A stretch of 64,000 nt of DNA from Paenibacillus aceti (GTDB lineage: Bacteria > Bacillota > Bacilli > Paenibacillales > Paenibacillaceae), in contig NZ_KZ987724.1 in assembly GCF_003614185.1 (NCBI RefSeq), positions 3,934,107-3,998,106 of the forward strand, written 5' to 3'. Positions 7,948 through 16,520 of this stretch are shown here, piece by piece; within the stretch, counting starts at the first letter, position 1, and each line of letters begins with the position of its first letter. Under the pieces are notes generated by a model. That model was not told the DNA's origin. It saw only the letters and a list, made by a program, of their open reading frames with translations, and did not search any database. The translations under genes and the position numbers were made by a program.

Positions 7948-9433
7948 CGGCCCTCCCTCTCAGCTTCGGCGCCCCGATCCTGTTGCGATTCGTCTCTGAG
8001 GAAGAATTAGGCCGCTGGGACATCTTCCACATCGGCACCCGGACGAAGATATCCTTGAAGTCTCGCAGACGATACGGGGACACCCCTAGCAGATAAGGAA
8101 CCCCGAAGGACTTCAATTGGGTCAAATGAACTAGGATCCAGACGGTACCGACGACGATCCCGAACAGACCGAATAGCGCCGCCAGAATCATAATCAGGAA
8201 GCGCAGCATCCTGACCGTCGTCGCCAGGTTGAACCGAGGCAGCGTGAACGAGGCGATACCGGTCATGGACACCACGATTACGATCGGGGCGGAGACGATC
8301 CCCGCCTGAACCGCAGCCTGTCCGATAACCAGCGCACCGAGGATACTCACGGCCTGACCGATCGTCTTCGGCAGCCGAATTCCCGCTTCCTGAAGGGCCT
8401 CGAAGGATACTTCCATAATTAACGCCTCAATGATCGCCGGGAACGGGATCGCCTCGCGGGCCGTGGCGATACTCAGAATCAAAGAGGAAGGGAGCATATC
8501 CTGATGATAGGTCGTCACGGCGATATACAAGCCGGGCAGCATAAGCGCCACCAGCAAGAAGAAAAGACGTATCCAGCGGATGAAGTTCGTGACGAAGTAG
8601 CGCTCGTAATAATCTTCACTGGATTGAAGCAGCTGCCATAATGTCACCGGAGCTACCAGCACGAACGGAGTACCATCGACGAAGATCGCTACCTTCCCCT
8701 CCAGAAGCTGAGCCGCAATCGTATCTGGACGCTCGGAATACTGCATTTGCGGAAAAGGAGAGTACGGATTATCCTCAATCCATTCCTCTACATAGCCCGA
8801 TTCCAGAATTCCGTCCATATCGATCTGCTTCAGCCGATCCAGCACACTATCCACCAGATCCTGCTTGGCCAGCCCATCGATGTATGACACGACTACATCC
8901 GTCTTCGTTATTTTGCCGACGATCAGCGGTTTCATCTTCAGTTTCTCTGTCTTAAGCTTGAAGCGGAGTAATGCCGTATTAATCCGCAGCGACTCGGTGA
9001 ACCCCTCTCGGGGCCCACGGATCACTGTCTCGGTAGAAGGCTCCTGTACACTCCGCCTGGATCCGCCCTTCACATCGAAGGTAAGCACTTCATCAGAATC
9101 ATCCATGAAAATAACGACATGGGCCGTCAATATAGCTTCGATCACGCCAGGCCAATCGGATGCGGTACTCGTCTGAGTAAGCGAGATCCGGGTAAAGGGC
9201 AGTTCGCTAAGCCGTTCTACCGGCTTCTCCGCCTTGACTAGTCCTTCGATCAGCGGCGAGATAATATTCTGATCGACCAAATCCACATTGATGATTCCTT
9301 CAACATATACAATCAGACCGCGCCGTGATTCGGTGAACTGAATATCCCGATACACCAGGTCAGAGCTGTCCTGAAATATATCTTTCAGAGCTTCCACATT
9401 CTGTGCAAGCTTACGACTAAGCTTCTCTTTCAT
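7928..9433 (-). CDS. Germinant receptor subunit, GerAA family
   Basis: The A subunit: an N-terminal soluble domain (about 1-290) and a C-terminal membrane domain with about five hydrophobic segments. Family motifs include VVVSYIDGLAKQDLVD, LLEGKVAIFVDGTPFVLVAP and LPSSLILSIATAREAIPFP. I start it at MKEKLSRKLAQNVEALKD because GGGGGGAG lies 7 nt upstream; the longer in-frame ATG at 9484 has no ribosome site. It is the first gene of gerA-gerC-orf-gerB. Expression is probably in the forespore, but I could not confidently pick a sigma-G promoter. Confidence 0.93.
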   Translation of the reverse strand: MKEKLSRKLAQNVEALKDIFQDSSDLVYRDIQFTESRRGLIVYVEGIINVDLVDQNIISPLIEGLVKAEKPVERLSELPFTRISLTQTSTASDWPGVIEAILTAHVVIFMDDSDEVLTFDVKGGSRRSVQEPSTETVIRGPREGFTESLRINTALLRFKLKTEKLKMKPLIVGKITKTDVVVSYIDGLAKQDLVDSVLDRLKQIDMDGILESGYVEEWIEDNPYSPFPQMQYSERPDTIAAQLLEGKVAIFVDGTPFVLVAPVTLWQLLQSSEDYYERYFVTNFIRWIRLFFLLVALMLPGLYIAVTTYHQDMLPSSLILSIATAREAIPFPAIIEALIMEVSFEALQEAGIRLPKTIGQAVSILGALVIGQAAVQAGIVSAPIVIVVSMTGIASFTLPRFNLATTVRMLRFLIMILAALFGLFGIVVGTVWILVHLTQLKSFGVPYLLGVSPYRLRDFKDIFVRVPMWKMSQRPNSSSETNRNRIGAPKLRGRADEHEGW

Positions 9434-9522
9434 CTGGAAACTCCCCCCTGCTAAGGAAATCTGTATAGAAGTATGATGTTCCAAATGGGGATTAATATGT
9501 ATTTAGCTGCTGGAAATGAGCG

Positions 9523-9552
9523 AAAAAAAACCGCCAGAGCCCGTCTGACGGT
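9523..9552 (-). terminator. Rho-independent terminator
   Basis: On the minus strand ACCGTCAGA pairs with TCTGGCGGT around a CGGGC loop and is followed by eight Ts. It probably ends the chemotaxis-receptor transcript before the ger operon. Confidence 0.8.
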
Positions 9553-9571
9553 AAAGGATTGAGAATAGCTA

Positions 9572-9760
9572 ATAACTGCTGAAATACACTTATTTTTTGA
9601 ATACGAACCCGCTACCGGAAAATAACTGCGAAAATACAACTACTTCCTGACCAAAGCCCCATTTGTACCCTATTCCACTGGGAATAGTTGCAGAAAATCA
9701 GTTATATCTCCGTGGAGAGCAAAAATCACCAATATAGCTGCATATTTGCACTTATAAGCT
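9572..9760. repeat. Intergenic repeat cluster, 'AATACAACTATT' family
   Basis: A 190-bp cluster with facing elements: GAAATACACTTATTTTTTGA, GGAAAATAACTGCGAAAATA and CAACTA on the left, and GGAATAGTTGCAG, CAGTTATATCTC and GCATATTTGCACTTAT on the right. A closely similar cluster with the same order of blocks lies at 35471-35655, and a third at 41371-41555. It fills the gap between the MCP gene and the ger operon. No gene seen. Confidence 0.7.
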
Positions 9761-9810
9761 GGCTGACCCGCTCTATTGGAAGTGGTAGGCTGACGGTCGA
9801 TGGACCCTCG

Positions 9811-11061
9811 TTATAGCTTCTGAACCTTGAACCGCTTGACCAGCCCATCCAAATAAAGGGCCATACGTGATAAATCATTCGATGACGCCGCGACCTCCTG
9901 AATAGAGGCCAGCTGTTGTTCAGACGCTGCAGAAATCGTCCGCGCATTATCGAGATTACCTTCGGAGATCGATGCGATTCCGTTGATGGATTCGGTAACT
10001 CTGTCTGCGCCGTTCTGAAGCTCCTGGGCAGCGCCGGACACTTCTTCCATCTTGGCAGTGGCATTGCGAACAGCCTTACGGATTCGCGAGAAGGAGCGGC
10101 CTGAAGTATCGACGGCGATGATACCTTCATCGACCCCCAGCTTCGCATTCTCCATCGATCGCTGTGCCAACTGGACCTCGCTCTGAATATTCCCGATCAA
10201 ATCTTCAATTTGATGCGCCGATTGCTCCGATTCCTCGGCCAGCTTGCGTACCTCGGAAGCGACGACAGCGAAGCCCCGTCCTTCTTCCCCCGCTCTGGCG
10301 GCCTCAATCGAAGCATTAAGCGCCAGCAGACTGGTCTGTTTGGCAATTCCGGTAATCGCGCCTACGATACCGCCTATATTTTCCGAGTGGGCTCCTAAGG
10401 TCTGAATAACATGGCCTAGCTCATCGACGGTATGCTGAATATGCTCAATCTTCTCAACGACGCTCAACACAGAAGCATTGCCTTCCTCTGCGGTCGCATT
10501 CGTCTTCTCCATCGTCTCCGTGACCTCGCGGATATGCTCCGTGATCGACCTAATCTGGCTTGACATATTCTCCATCTCTTGAACGCCAATCTCCACCCCT
10601 TGCTTCTGCCGTTCACTGCCGACAGCCATTTCCTGGATCGCTACGGTGACATCCTCGATCGCCTTCGTCGTCTGCTCCGCTCCAGAAGCGAGCTGCTCTG
10701 CCGAACGCGCTACATCGCCTGTAGTGTCACGCACGCTTGTAATCGTCTCGCTAAGATTATCGATCAGATCCTGAAAATGATTAGACAGATCGCCGATTTC
10801 ATCCTTTCTATGGGTACTGGCCAGCCGTTTCGTTAAATCTCCCAAGCTTACCGTTTGTGTCATTTCAACCAGACGGCTCAGCGGAGAAGCTATGGAATGA
10901 ATGGTAAACCATGTAGCAGCCAACGCAACAACCAATGAAATTCCCAAAGTGACTAGCCCACTCCCTATGCTGGCATGATTCAATATCATGCTAAGAACAC
11001 TCGGTACGACAGCAACAACAATCATTGAGAGCAACAAGGTAATACGTATGCGTTTCTTCAT
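9811..11061 (-). CDS. Methyl-accepting chemotaxis protein lacking a periplasmic sensor
   Basis: A 416-aa transducer. Two closely spaced hydrophobic segments (about residues 8-28 and 34-55) are followed by HAMP (about 55-110, SPLSRLVEMTQTVSLGDLTKR) and the cytoplasmic signalling helices with the conserved hairpin tip EEGRGFAVVASEVRKLAEES (about residue 265). There is almost no extracellular loop, so input must come through the membrane, the cytoplasm or partner receptors. It would control CheA kinase at receptor arrays. No che genes adjoin it. Confidence 0.92.
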   Translation of the reverse strand: MKKRIRITLLLSMIVVAVVPSVLSMILNHASIGSGLVTLGISLVVALAATWFTIHSIASPLSRLVEMTQTVSLGDLTKRLASTHRKDEIGDLSNHFQDLIDNLSETITSVRDTTGDVARSAEQLASGAEQTTKAIEDVTVAIQEMAVGSERQKQGVEIGVQEMENMSSQIRSITEHIREVTETMEKTNATAEEGNASVLSVVEKIEHIQHTVDELGHVIQTLGAHSENIGGIVGAITGIAKQTSLLALNASIEAARAGEEGRGFAVVASEVRKLAEESEQSAHQIEDLIGNIQSEVQLAQRSMENAKLGVDEGIIAVDTSGRSFSRIRKAVRNATAKMEEVSGAAQELQNGADRVTESINGIASISEGNLDNARTISAASEQQLASIQEVAASSNDLSRMALYLDGLVKRFKVQKL

Positions 11062-11101
11062 AGATCATGGTCCTTTCCCAATATGATTACTTAAAGAGAT
11101 A

Positions 11102-11249
11102 GTTCAAAAAGTCTAATTTTGCTCCTGATGTGAATCAGGATGCTATTCGGCAGCGAATCTTGAATTCAGCCGGGCCTAAGCAAATGCTTATGAGGTTATG
11201 CCCTAGCTTCACCCAACCTTCTCGGAGCTGAAAACCGGCCTTTTTGAAC
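11102..11249 (-). repeat. Divergent solo copy of the 166-bp structured element
   Basis: In the minus orientation this reads GTTCAAAAAGGCCGGTTTTC, then CCGAGAAGGTTGGGTGAAGC, then GCTGAATTCAAGATTCG, ending AGACTTTTTGAAC. That is the same block order as the tandem units at 24450-24981, with a different central loop. Terminal arms GTTCAAAAAG / CTTTTTGAAC pair. Internal hairpins are TCCTGAT / ATCAGGA (11123-11140) and ATTCG / CGAAT (11145-11158). It fills most of the gap between the MCP gene and the winged-helix gene. Confidence 0.8.
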
Positions 11250-11366
11250 GCGCACTTAGATTAGTATTCGACATATTCCATCATTCTCCTCTCTAGGCCT
11301 TAAAGCCTAGCTCCCGGCACGACACCACCATCCATCCGCAAAACATGTAAATAGGCAAACTATGTA

Positions 11367-11405
11367 AAAAAGACAAGCACCGCACGGTTGGCCGGTACCT
11401 GTCTA
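11367..11405 (-). terminator. Rho-independent terminator
   Basis: On the minus strand AGACAGGTACCG pairs imperfectly with CGGTGCTTGTCT, followed by six Ts. It lies 28 bp past the stop of the winged-helix regulator and ends the perR-regulator transcript. Confidence 0.75.
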
Positions 11406-11432
11406 ATCATACGAAAATGCACGCTATTGCTA

Positions 11433-12260
11433 TTAGTCAGCCAGACGATAGCCTACACCTCTCACCGTAGCTATATAGATAGAGTCTACCGCCCGGTCGC
11501 CAAGCTTCTTGCGCAGACTCTTAATATGAACATCGACAATGTTGCTGCCGCCGAGGAAGGTCGTGTCCCAGACTTCGGATAGCAGCTCCTCACGGGACAT
11601 CACCGCCCCTTCATTCTCCAGCAGCTTCACGAACAGCTCATATTCCGTCTTGGTCAGCTCAATCTGCGTGCCATTACGGTATACAGCCATCTTATTGCGA
11701 TCGATCCACAGGTCCTTGAATACCGCTGGCGAATGGCCCATCACTAAACTTAAGGAAGAACTGCGTTCACCTTGATTGCGGATAATACGCTGAGCGTGGT
11801 AGAGTATCTCTCCCGGTCTGGCCGGCCATACCAGCAGCTCATGATTCATTAAGCTCTGATCCAGGCCTGCGAGCACAGATTCATTGACAAGCAGAAGGCT
11901 CGGAACATCCCCCGTCTTCTCCATCAATGATTGAATCGCAGCCGCATCCTCGATCTGGCGATAGAAGGTACAGTCAAAAATAAGCAAATCCGCCGCTTGC
12001 GCATTACGTATCCCTTGCTCCAAGTGGTGGAATACGAGGACGTCGAAGCAGCCCTCCGACAGCGCCCGCAGCAACTCGTAAATTTCACTTGGATAAGGGC
12101 TGACGATAATGACCCGCTGCGTCACCGGGCACACGACCGGAACCCCGGCCAATTCCTCCAGTCCCATTTCAGAATCCTGCGTAGGGCGTCTTAAAGGAGG
12201 AGCCGTTGCCACGAAGGCACGCTCCGCCATGTTCATTTCTTCGACTGACATGCTGGGCAC
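11433..12260 (-). CDS. Orphan OmpR-type winged-helix regulator with atypical receiver
   Basis: The C-terminal 100 residues are a clear OmpR/PhoB DNA-binding domain (IELTKTEYELFVKLLENEGA, SNIVDVHIKSLRKKLGDR, IYIATVRGVGYRLAD). The N-terminal part (about 40-150) has receiver-like length and one candidate aspartate (LLIFDCTF). It lacks the usual acidic pair (IIVSPYPSE instead) and the Lys-Pro switch (VWPARPGE). No kinase adjoins it. The gene overlaps the end of perR. The ATG at 12236 forms an ATGA overlap with the perR stop and may be the true start, since upstream in-frame ATGs are also possible. It probably acts without phosphorylation in the same stress circuit as perR. Confidence 0.82.
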   Translation of the reverse strand: MPSMSVEEMNMAERAFVATAPPLRRPTQDSEMGLEELAGVPVVCPVTQRVIIVSPYPSEIYELLRALSEGCFDVLVFHHLEQGIRNAQAADLLIFDCTFYRQIEDAAAIQSLMEKTGDVPSLLLVNESVLAGLDQSLMNHELLVWPARPGEILYHAQRIIRNQGERSSSLSLVMGHSPAVFKDLWIDRNKMAVYRNGTQIELTKTEYELFVKLLENEGAVMSREELLSEVWDTTFLGGSNIVDVHIKSLRKKLGDRAVDSIYIATVRGVGYRLAD

Positions 12261-12622
12261 ACCCCCCCGAATACGACGTGAGCATGATGGACATCATATC
12301 CGGTTTCTTTGGCAACAGCATCGCTCCAGTCCTCGGGCACACACGTCATAACCTCATCCACACGACCGCACACCTCGCACAGTATATGCTGATGATCATC
12401 CAGCTTGGCATCATATCGGCTGGCCGCCTCGCCCAGCTTCAGCTCGCGGATCAATTCTTTCTCGGTCAAGTACCGCAGTGAATTGTACACTGTGCCATAT
12501 GCAAAATTATAACCCTGCTCTACAAGCCGGTTCATGACCTCGGCGGCGGTCGGATGGTCGTTCGCTTTGCGGACAACGTCATACACTGCTTGGCGCTGCG
12601 TCGTTAAATTTAGTGATTTCAT
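12233..12622 (-). CDS. perR: Fur-family peroxide-type regulator (PerR-like)
   Basis: A 129-aa metalloregulator. The winged helix (LTTQRQAVYDVVRKANDHPT, YGTVYNSLRYL) is followed by the dimer domain with HQHILCEVCG and the closing CPAC, i.e. the two CxxC zinc pairs. His/Asp ligands typical of PerR (DAKLDDHQH, HHAHVVF) are visible. I start at MKSLNLTTQRQ because AAGGATG lies 7 nt before it; the ATG 12 nt upstream has no room for a ribosome site. A Per-box-like operator at 12653-12667 suggests autoregulation. A Zur or Fur role cannot be excluded, but the ligand pattern and the site favour PerR. Confidence 0.85.
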   Translation of the reverse strand: MKSLNLTTQRQAVYDVVRKANDHPTAAEVMNRLVEQGYNFAYGTVYNSLRYLTEKELIRELKLGEAASRYDAKLDDHQHILCEVCGRVDEVMTCVPEDWSDAVAKETGYDVHHAHVVFGGVCPACQSKK

Positions 12623-12652
12623 ATATATGGTCATCCTTTATTATGAATAATT

Positions 12653-12667
12653 TTAGAATTAGTATAA
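12653..12667. promoter_or_regulatory. Per-box-like operator
   Basis: TTAGAATTAGTATAA matches the Bacillus Per box TTATAATTATTATAA at 13 of 15 positions. It lies between the divergent perR-like gene and the FAD/Rieske oxidoreductase gene, so it could control both. Confidence 0.6.
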
Positions 12668-12781
12668 GTCTTATTCTATTATCCGTCAATGATACCTCCA
12701 GCGAACCTGGTGTTTCATCTGCAAAATATTGGAGAGAATTGTACAAGGGATTAAAATTTCAATTGAAGGAGGACCCCGTTC

Positions 12782-14344
12782 ATGAACAACACATCCCATT
12801 CCGGATCATTGCCCAAGTTCCCCGAATCGATGTGGAGCCATACCTCTTCCCGGCCTTCGTTTTCAACCCTAAATGAGGATATACAGTGTGATGTGGCCGT
12901 TATCGGAGGCGGCATCACCGGGATTTTGACCGCCTATGTATTGCTTGAGGCAGGGCGGAAAGTCGCAATTATCGACGCTGGCCAAATACTGCAAAGCACG
13001 ACGAGCTTCACAACGGCCAAGATTACCTCACAGCACGGCTTGATATACAGCAAGCTGCTAAGCCACTTCGGGAAAGAAGCAGCACGTCTCTATTATGAGG
13101 CCAACGAAGAAGCAATCCGCTTCATTGCCGATACAATCCTGAAGCATAACATCGAGTGCCAGTTCCAACGGGAGGATGCTTATTTGTATGCGGACTCCGA
13201 GGAGCAGCTTGAACAATTGAAACAAGAATGGGAGGCTTACCGTCAGCTGGATCTGCCAGGCGAATGGGTTGATGATCTGCTCATACAGGTAGAATCAAAG
13301 GGCGCTATTGTCCTGCGCAATCAAGCCCGGTTCCATCCGCTTCAATATTTGACCGCTCTCACAAGCTCCATTGTTGAGAAAGGCGGACGTTTCTACGAGC
13401 ATACTACCCTTGAAGACTACGCCGAAGAACAGGACGACGGAAATCTGATTCTTAAGACCGCAGACGGGCATAAAATTACTTGCCAGCATGCAGTCTCAGC
13501 CTCTCACTTTCCTTTCTTTGACGGGGGCGGCCTATACTTCACACGGCTCCATGCCGAACGCTCCTATGCGATCGCCATCAAACCGCAGAAGCCCTATCCC
13601 GGCGGCATGTACATCAATTGCGGCGAACCGAAGCGTTCTATAAGATCCGCTATGCTGGACGGGAGCGAGGTCCTTATCGTCGGGGGTGAATCCCATAGGA
13701 CGGGGAAAAATGACTGTACGATCGAGCGTTATGAGAAGCTGGAGCAATTCGCCAGGGAGACCTACGGAATAGAACAAATTCCATACCGTTGGTCAACGCA
13801 GGATTTAATCACGATCGATGAGGTGCCCTATATCGGCCAGGTGACCTCCAGACATCCTAGAATTTATGTAGCTACAGGCTTCGCCAAATGGGGAATGACA
13901 ACCTCTGCAGTGTCGGCCGTATTAATAGCCGATTTGATTACTGGACAAGAGAATCGCTATACAGAGCTATTCACCCCCTCCAGATTCAAGATTAATCCGA
14001 GTCTCAAGAATCTAACGGTTCAGAATGCGGAAGTAGCCAAGGAATTGATCAGCGGCAAAATAGAGGCCGTTCATTTGAAGGTCGAGGATTTGAGGACAGA
14101 TCAAGGGTCCGTCGTCAAGTATCGCGGCAAGAGGGCCGGCGCCTATAAAGATTCCACCGGCGTCGTCCATCTAGTGGACACCACCTGCAGTCATATGGGC
14201 TGCGAGTTGAACTGGAATGAAGCCGAGCGGTCTTGGGACTGCCCCTGCCATGGATCCAGATTCAATTATCAGGGTGCCGTGATCGAAGGACCGGCCACAG
14301 AGGATTTGACCCGGTTGAATCCACATTATGGTGCAGAGAAGTAA
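12782..14344 (+). CDS. FAD-dependent oxidoreductase with C-terminal Rieske domain
   Basis: A 520-aa two-domain redox enzyme. The N-terminal DAO-type FAD domain starts with the Rossmann motif VIGGGITGILTAYVLLEAG (about residue 40). The C-terminal domain (about 430-515) carries the Rieske [2Fe-2S] ligands in CSHMGC and CPCHGSRF, separated by about 16 residues. A strong AAGGAGGA ribosome site precedes the ATG. Substrate unknown; the family is often annotated as a glycine-oxidase-like or YhfW-like protein. Divergent from perR across a Per-box-like site, which points to oxidative-stress control. Ends with a long hairpin at 14366-14411. Confidence 0.9.
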   Translation: MNNTSHSGSLPKFPESMWSHTSSRPSFSTLNEDIQCDVAVIGGGITGILTAYVLLEAGRKVAIIDAGQILQSTTSFTTAKITSQHGLIYSKLLSHFGKEAARLYYEANEEAIRFIADTILKHNIECQFQREDAYLYADSEEQLEQLKQEWEAYRQLDLPGEWVDDLLIQVESKGAIVLRNQARFHPLQYLTALTSSIVEKGGRFYEHTTLEDYAEEQDDGNLILKTADGHKITCQHAVSASHFPFFDGGGLYFTRLHAERSYAIAIKPQKPYPGGMYINCGEPKRSIRSAMLDGSEVLIVGGESHRTGKNDCTIERYEKLEQFARETYGIEQIPYRWSTQDLITIDEVPYIGQVTSRHPRIYVATGFAKWGMTTSAVSAVLIADLITGQENRYTELFTPSRFKINPSLKNLTVQNAEVAKELISGKIEAVHLKVEDLRTDQGSVVKYRGKRAGAYKDSTGVVHLVDTTCSHMGCELNWNEAERSWDCPCHGSRFNYQGAVIEGPATEDLTRLNPHYGAEK

Positions 14345-14365
14345 GTTATGACGGATCGTTACGTT

Positions 14366-14411
14366 GAATTAGCCGTATTCCTTGCTAAAACATGAGGAAT
14401 ACGGCTAATTC
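14366..14411. terminator. Long perfect hairpin, probable terminator
   Basis: GAATTAGCCGTATTCCT and its exact reverse complement flank a 12-nt loop. There is no T tract. It lies 22 bp past the oxidoreductase stop and before the PadR gene. Confidence 0.6.
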
Positions 14412-14537
14412 TGCATTATGGTATGAAATTAGGCGTCACTATCTTGCATTAATCAGTACTGCATGTTACTATATACACGTACTAATCATTATTCAGTACC
14501 AAACTAACACAACTACTAGAAAATGAGGCGATGATTT

Positions 14538-14864
14538 TTGGATATTAATGTTCAATTCAAAAAGGGCGCCCTCGAACTCTGTATATTGGTACTTATTCAC
14601 GAACGCGACCGATACGGATACGAGTTGGCTCAATCTGTCTCAGAATACATCGAGGTCGCTGAAGGAGCGCTGTACCCCCTACTGAGAAGACTTGTGAATG
14701 AAGGGCACTGCACAACGTATTTACAGGAATCAACAGAAGGACCGCCCCGTAAATATTATCAATTGACCTCAGAAGGTGAATCCCATATGAAGAAGTTAAT
14801 CATGGAATGGAAGCATTTCGTAAAGAACGTATCAGCCTTGATAGAGAAAGGAAGCCAGTCATGA
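14538..14864 (+). CDS. PadR-family transcriptional regulator
   Basis: A 108-aa winged-helix repressor with the PadR pattern KKGALELCILVLIHERDRYGYEL ... VAEGALYPLLRRLVNEG. The start is a TTG (reading MDINVQFKKG), with GAGGCG upstream. PadR proteins usually repress their own operon in response to envelope or drug stress. The downstream gene begins inside its stop codon (ATGA), so the three-gene unit PadR-DUF1700-DUF4097 is translationally coupled. Confidence 0.9.
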   Translation: MDINVQFKKGALELCILVLIHERDRYGYELAQSVSEYIEVAEGALYPLLRRLVNEGHCTTYLQESTEGPPRKYYQLTSEGESHMKKLIMEWKHFVKNVSALIEKGSQS

Positions 14865-15472
14865 ACAAAAATGAATTTCTCTCGACCTTGAGTGCGAATT
14901 TATCCATACTGCCGCCAGAAGAACGCGATGAGCTGATGAATGATTATGAGACCCATTTTGCTTTCGGCTTGCAAAACGGAAAAACGGAAACGGAAATCGT
15001 TCAAGAGCTCGGTGATCCTCAGGAGCTTGCTCGAGAGGCCATCGGCGAGCGGCGTTTTCCGCAGGGCCCGGTTTACTGGTTCGCATCCAACCCTAACCAG
15101 GAGCAACCACAGCAACCTGCTCCCGCTGTTCCTGCGGCAAGCCCTCGCAGCATATTTGCCACAGTGATGGTATGCATCGGACTTTTCTTTGTAGATATCG
15201 TTGCCATTTCATTCCTTGCCACTCTCTGTTGCTTCGGCTTAAGCTTCATCCTGGTCGCCGCTTCAGGTATTTTAAGCCCAGTTTTAGTGTTGCTTGATTA
15301 TATGATGCATGGGGCTTTCTTCCCCGCCAAAGGCTTCGCCTCGATCGCCTTCCTCGGGGTGGGTATCCTGTTCGCAATGCTCTCCTCCTACGTTATCAAG
15401 GGATTGCTAGTGATCAGCCGCAAATTCTTCGATTGGAACATGAGCGCAATTAAAGGAGGTAATACGAAATGA
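14861..15472 (+). CDS. DUF1700 (HAAS-domain) membrane protein
   Basis: A 203-aa protein starting MNKNEFLSTLSANLSILPPE; GAAAGGAAG precedes this ATG and it overlaps the PadR stop by 4 bp. The N-terminal half is the helical HAAS region (EERDELMNDYETHFAFGLQN, TETEIVQELGDPQELAREAI). Three or four hydrophobic segments follow from about residue 95. DUF1700 proteins typically accompany PadR regulators and DUF4097 proteins; their molecular role is not established. A signalling or anti-sigma-like membrane function is inference. Confidence 0.85.
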   Translation: MNKNEFLSTLSANLSILPPEERDELMNDYETHFAFGLQNGKTETEIVQELGDPQELAREAIGERRFPQGPVYWFASNPNQEQPQQPAPAVPAASPRSIFATVMVCIGLFFVDIVAISFLATLCCFGLSFILVAASGILSPVLVLLDYMMHGAFFPAKGFASIAFLGVGILFAMLSSYVIKGLLVISRKFFDWNMSAIKGGNTK

Positions 15473-16419
15473 GAAACGGTAAACGCTGGTCTTTTCTGGC
15501 CATAGCTCTAATCCTTATCGGCGTTGCTGGTATGGCATATCAACATTTTGAGTTTGAGGATGACCTGCCGTCCTATAGTCAGAAGCTGACTTTTAACGAA
15601 CTAAATTCCTTAACTATAGATAGCAGCTACGATGTAGATGTGAAGTTCATCAAGAGTACAGAGGGTACGGATTATATTGAAGTGAACGGCAATATGCAGG
15701 AGGACACGATCGACAAGCTGAAGAATGCCGATACATCGGCTAAGGATTTCACACTGGATCTCACCCGGAAAAATAAATGGAGCTTCATCAATATTTCCTT
15801 CCAGTCTAGCAAACAACGTATAACCGTGGCACTTAAAGATCCAGCTAAGCTGGACCGTTTCACCACCAAGCTAGGAGCTAACAATGGCTCCTTATCCGAC
15901 ATACGGGCTGGCAGTATCGACATCGCTGGTACATCTGGAAATCTGAAGGCAAACGGGGTTACCACCGATCAATTCAATGTCAACTTCACCTCAGGCAATA
16001 TTAAAATCACTGACGTTAAAGGCGACACGGAAATCAAGCTCACCTCCGGCGATATCAAGATTACAAACCTGGACGGGGCGGCTACACTTCAGGCAACCTC
16101 GGGGAATATCAAAACGGAGAAAATAACGGGCACGGCCAATGTTTCCCTGAAATCAGGGGATATCAAATTTAATGATTTTACCGGAGACGGTGTCTTTAAG
16201 AGTACTTCAGGCAATATCACTCTGGACAATCAGCGTTCAGACTCACTGGATATCAGCATCACATCCGGCAATGTTACCCTTTCTTCCGATCCCGGCTTCA
16301 AGGGAGTGTATGACTTACGCACCACCTCAGGAAATGTGCGGGCTCCCGAATCTCCAGATCAGACGCAGGACGTGATCAAGATCAGAGCGACCTCCGGCAA
16401 CATCAAGATCAAGAACTAA
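15469..16419 (+). CDS. DUF4097-family beta-repeat surface protein
   Basis: A 316-aa protein with one N-terminal membrane anchor (WSFLAIALILIGVAGMAY) and an extracellular right-handed beta-repeat domain. The repeat unit is about 20 residues with a recurring TSGNIKI / SGDIKI core (at least eight copies from about residue 140 to the end), as in LiaG-type DUF4097 proteins. It overlaps the DUF1700 gene by 4 bp. The family is linked to envelope-stress operons, but its ligand is unknown. Confidence 0.85.
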   Translation: MRNGKRWSFLAIALILIGVAGMAYQHFEFEDDLPSYSQKLTFNELNSLTIDSSYDVDVKFIKSTEGTDYIEVNGNMQEDTIDKLKNADTSAKDFTLDLTRKNKWSFINISFQSSKQRITVALKDPAKLDRFTTKLGANNGSLSDIRAGSIDIAGTSGNLKANGVTTDQFNVNFTSGNIKITDVKGDTEIKLTSGDIKITNLDGAATLQATSGNIKTEKITGTANVSLKSGDIKFNDFTGDGVFKSTSGNITLDNQRSDSLDISITSGNVTLSSDPGFKGVYDLRTTSGNVRAPESPDQTQDVIKIRATSGNIKIKN

Positions 16420-16428
16420 TATTGGAAA

Positions 16429-16460
16429 AGGCTTCAGGTTCTTCCTGAAGTCTTTTTTTA
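16429..16460 (+). terminator. Rho-independent terminator
   Basis: GGCTTCAGG / CCTGAAGTC with a TTCTT loop, followed by seven Ts, directly after the DUF4097 stop. Confidence 0.85.
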
Positions 16461-16520
16461 TTGATCCGGGAACCTTAATAATACCTGCGATTCTTCTTAA
16501 AAATAATTATAAATTACCTC

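Noticed and set aside
15950-16410. Direct DNA repeats suggestive of a repeat array
   Set aside because: They encode the TSGNIKI beta-repeat of the DUF4097 protein.
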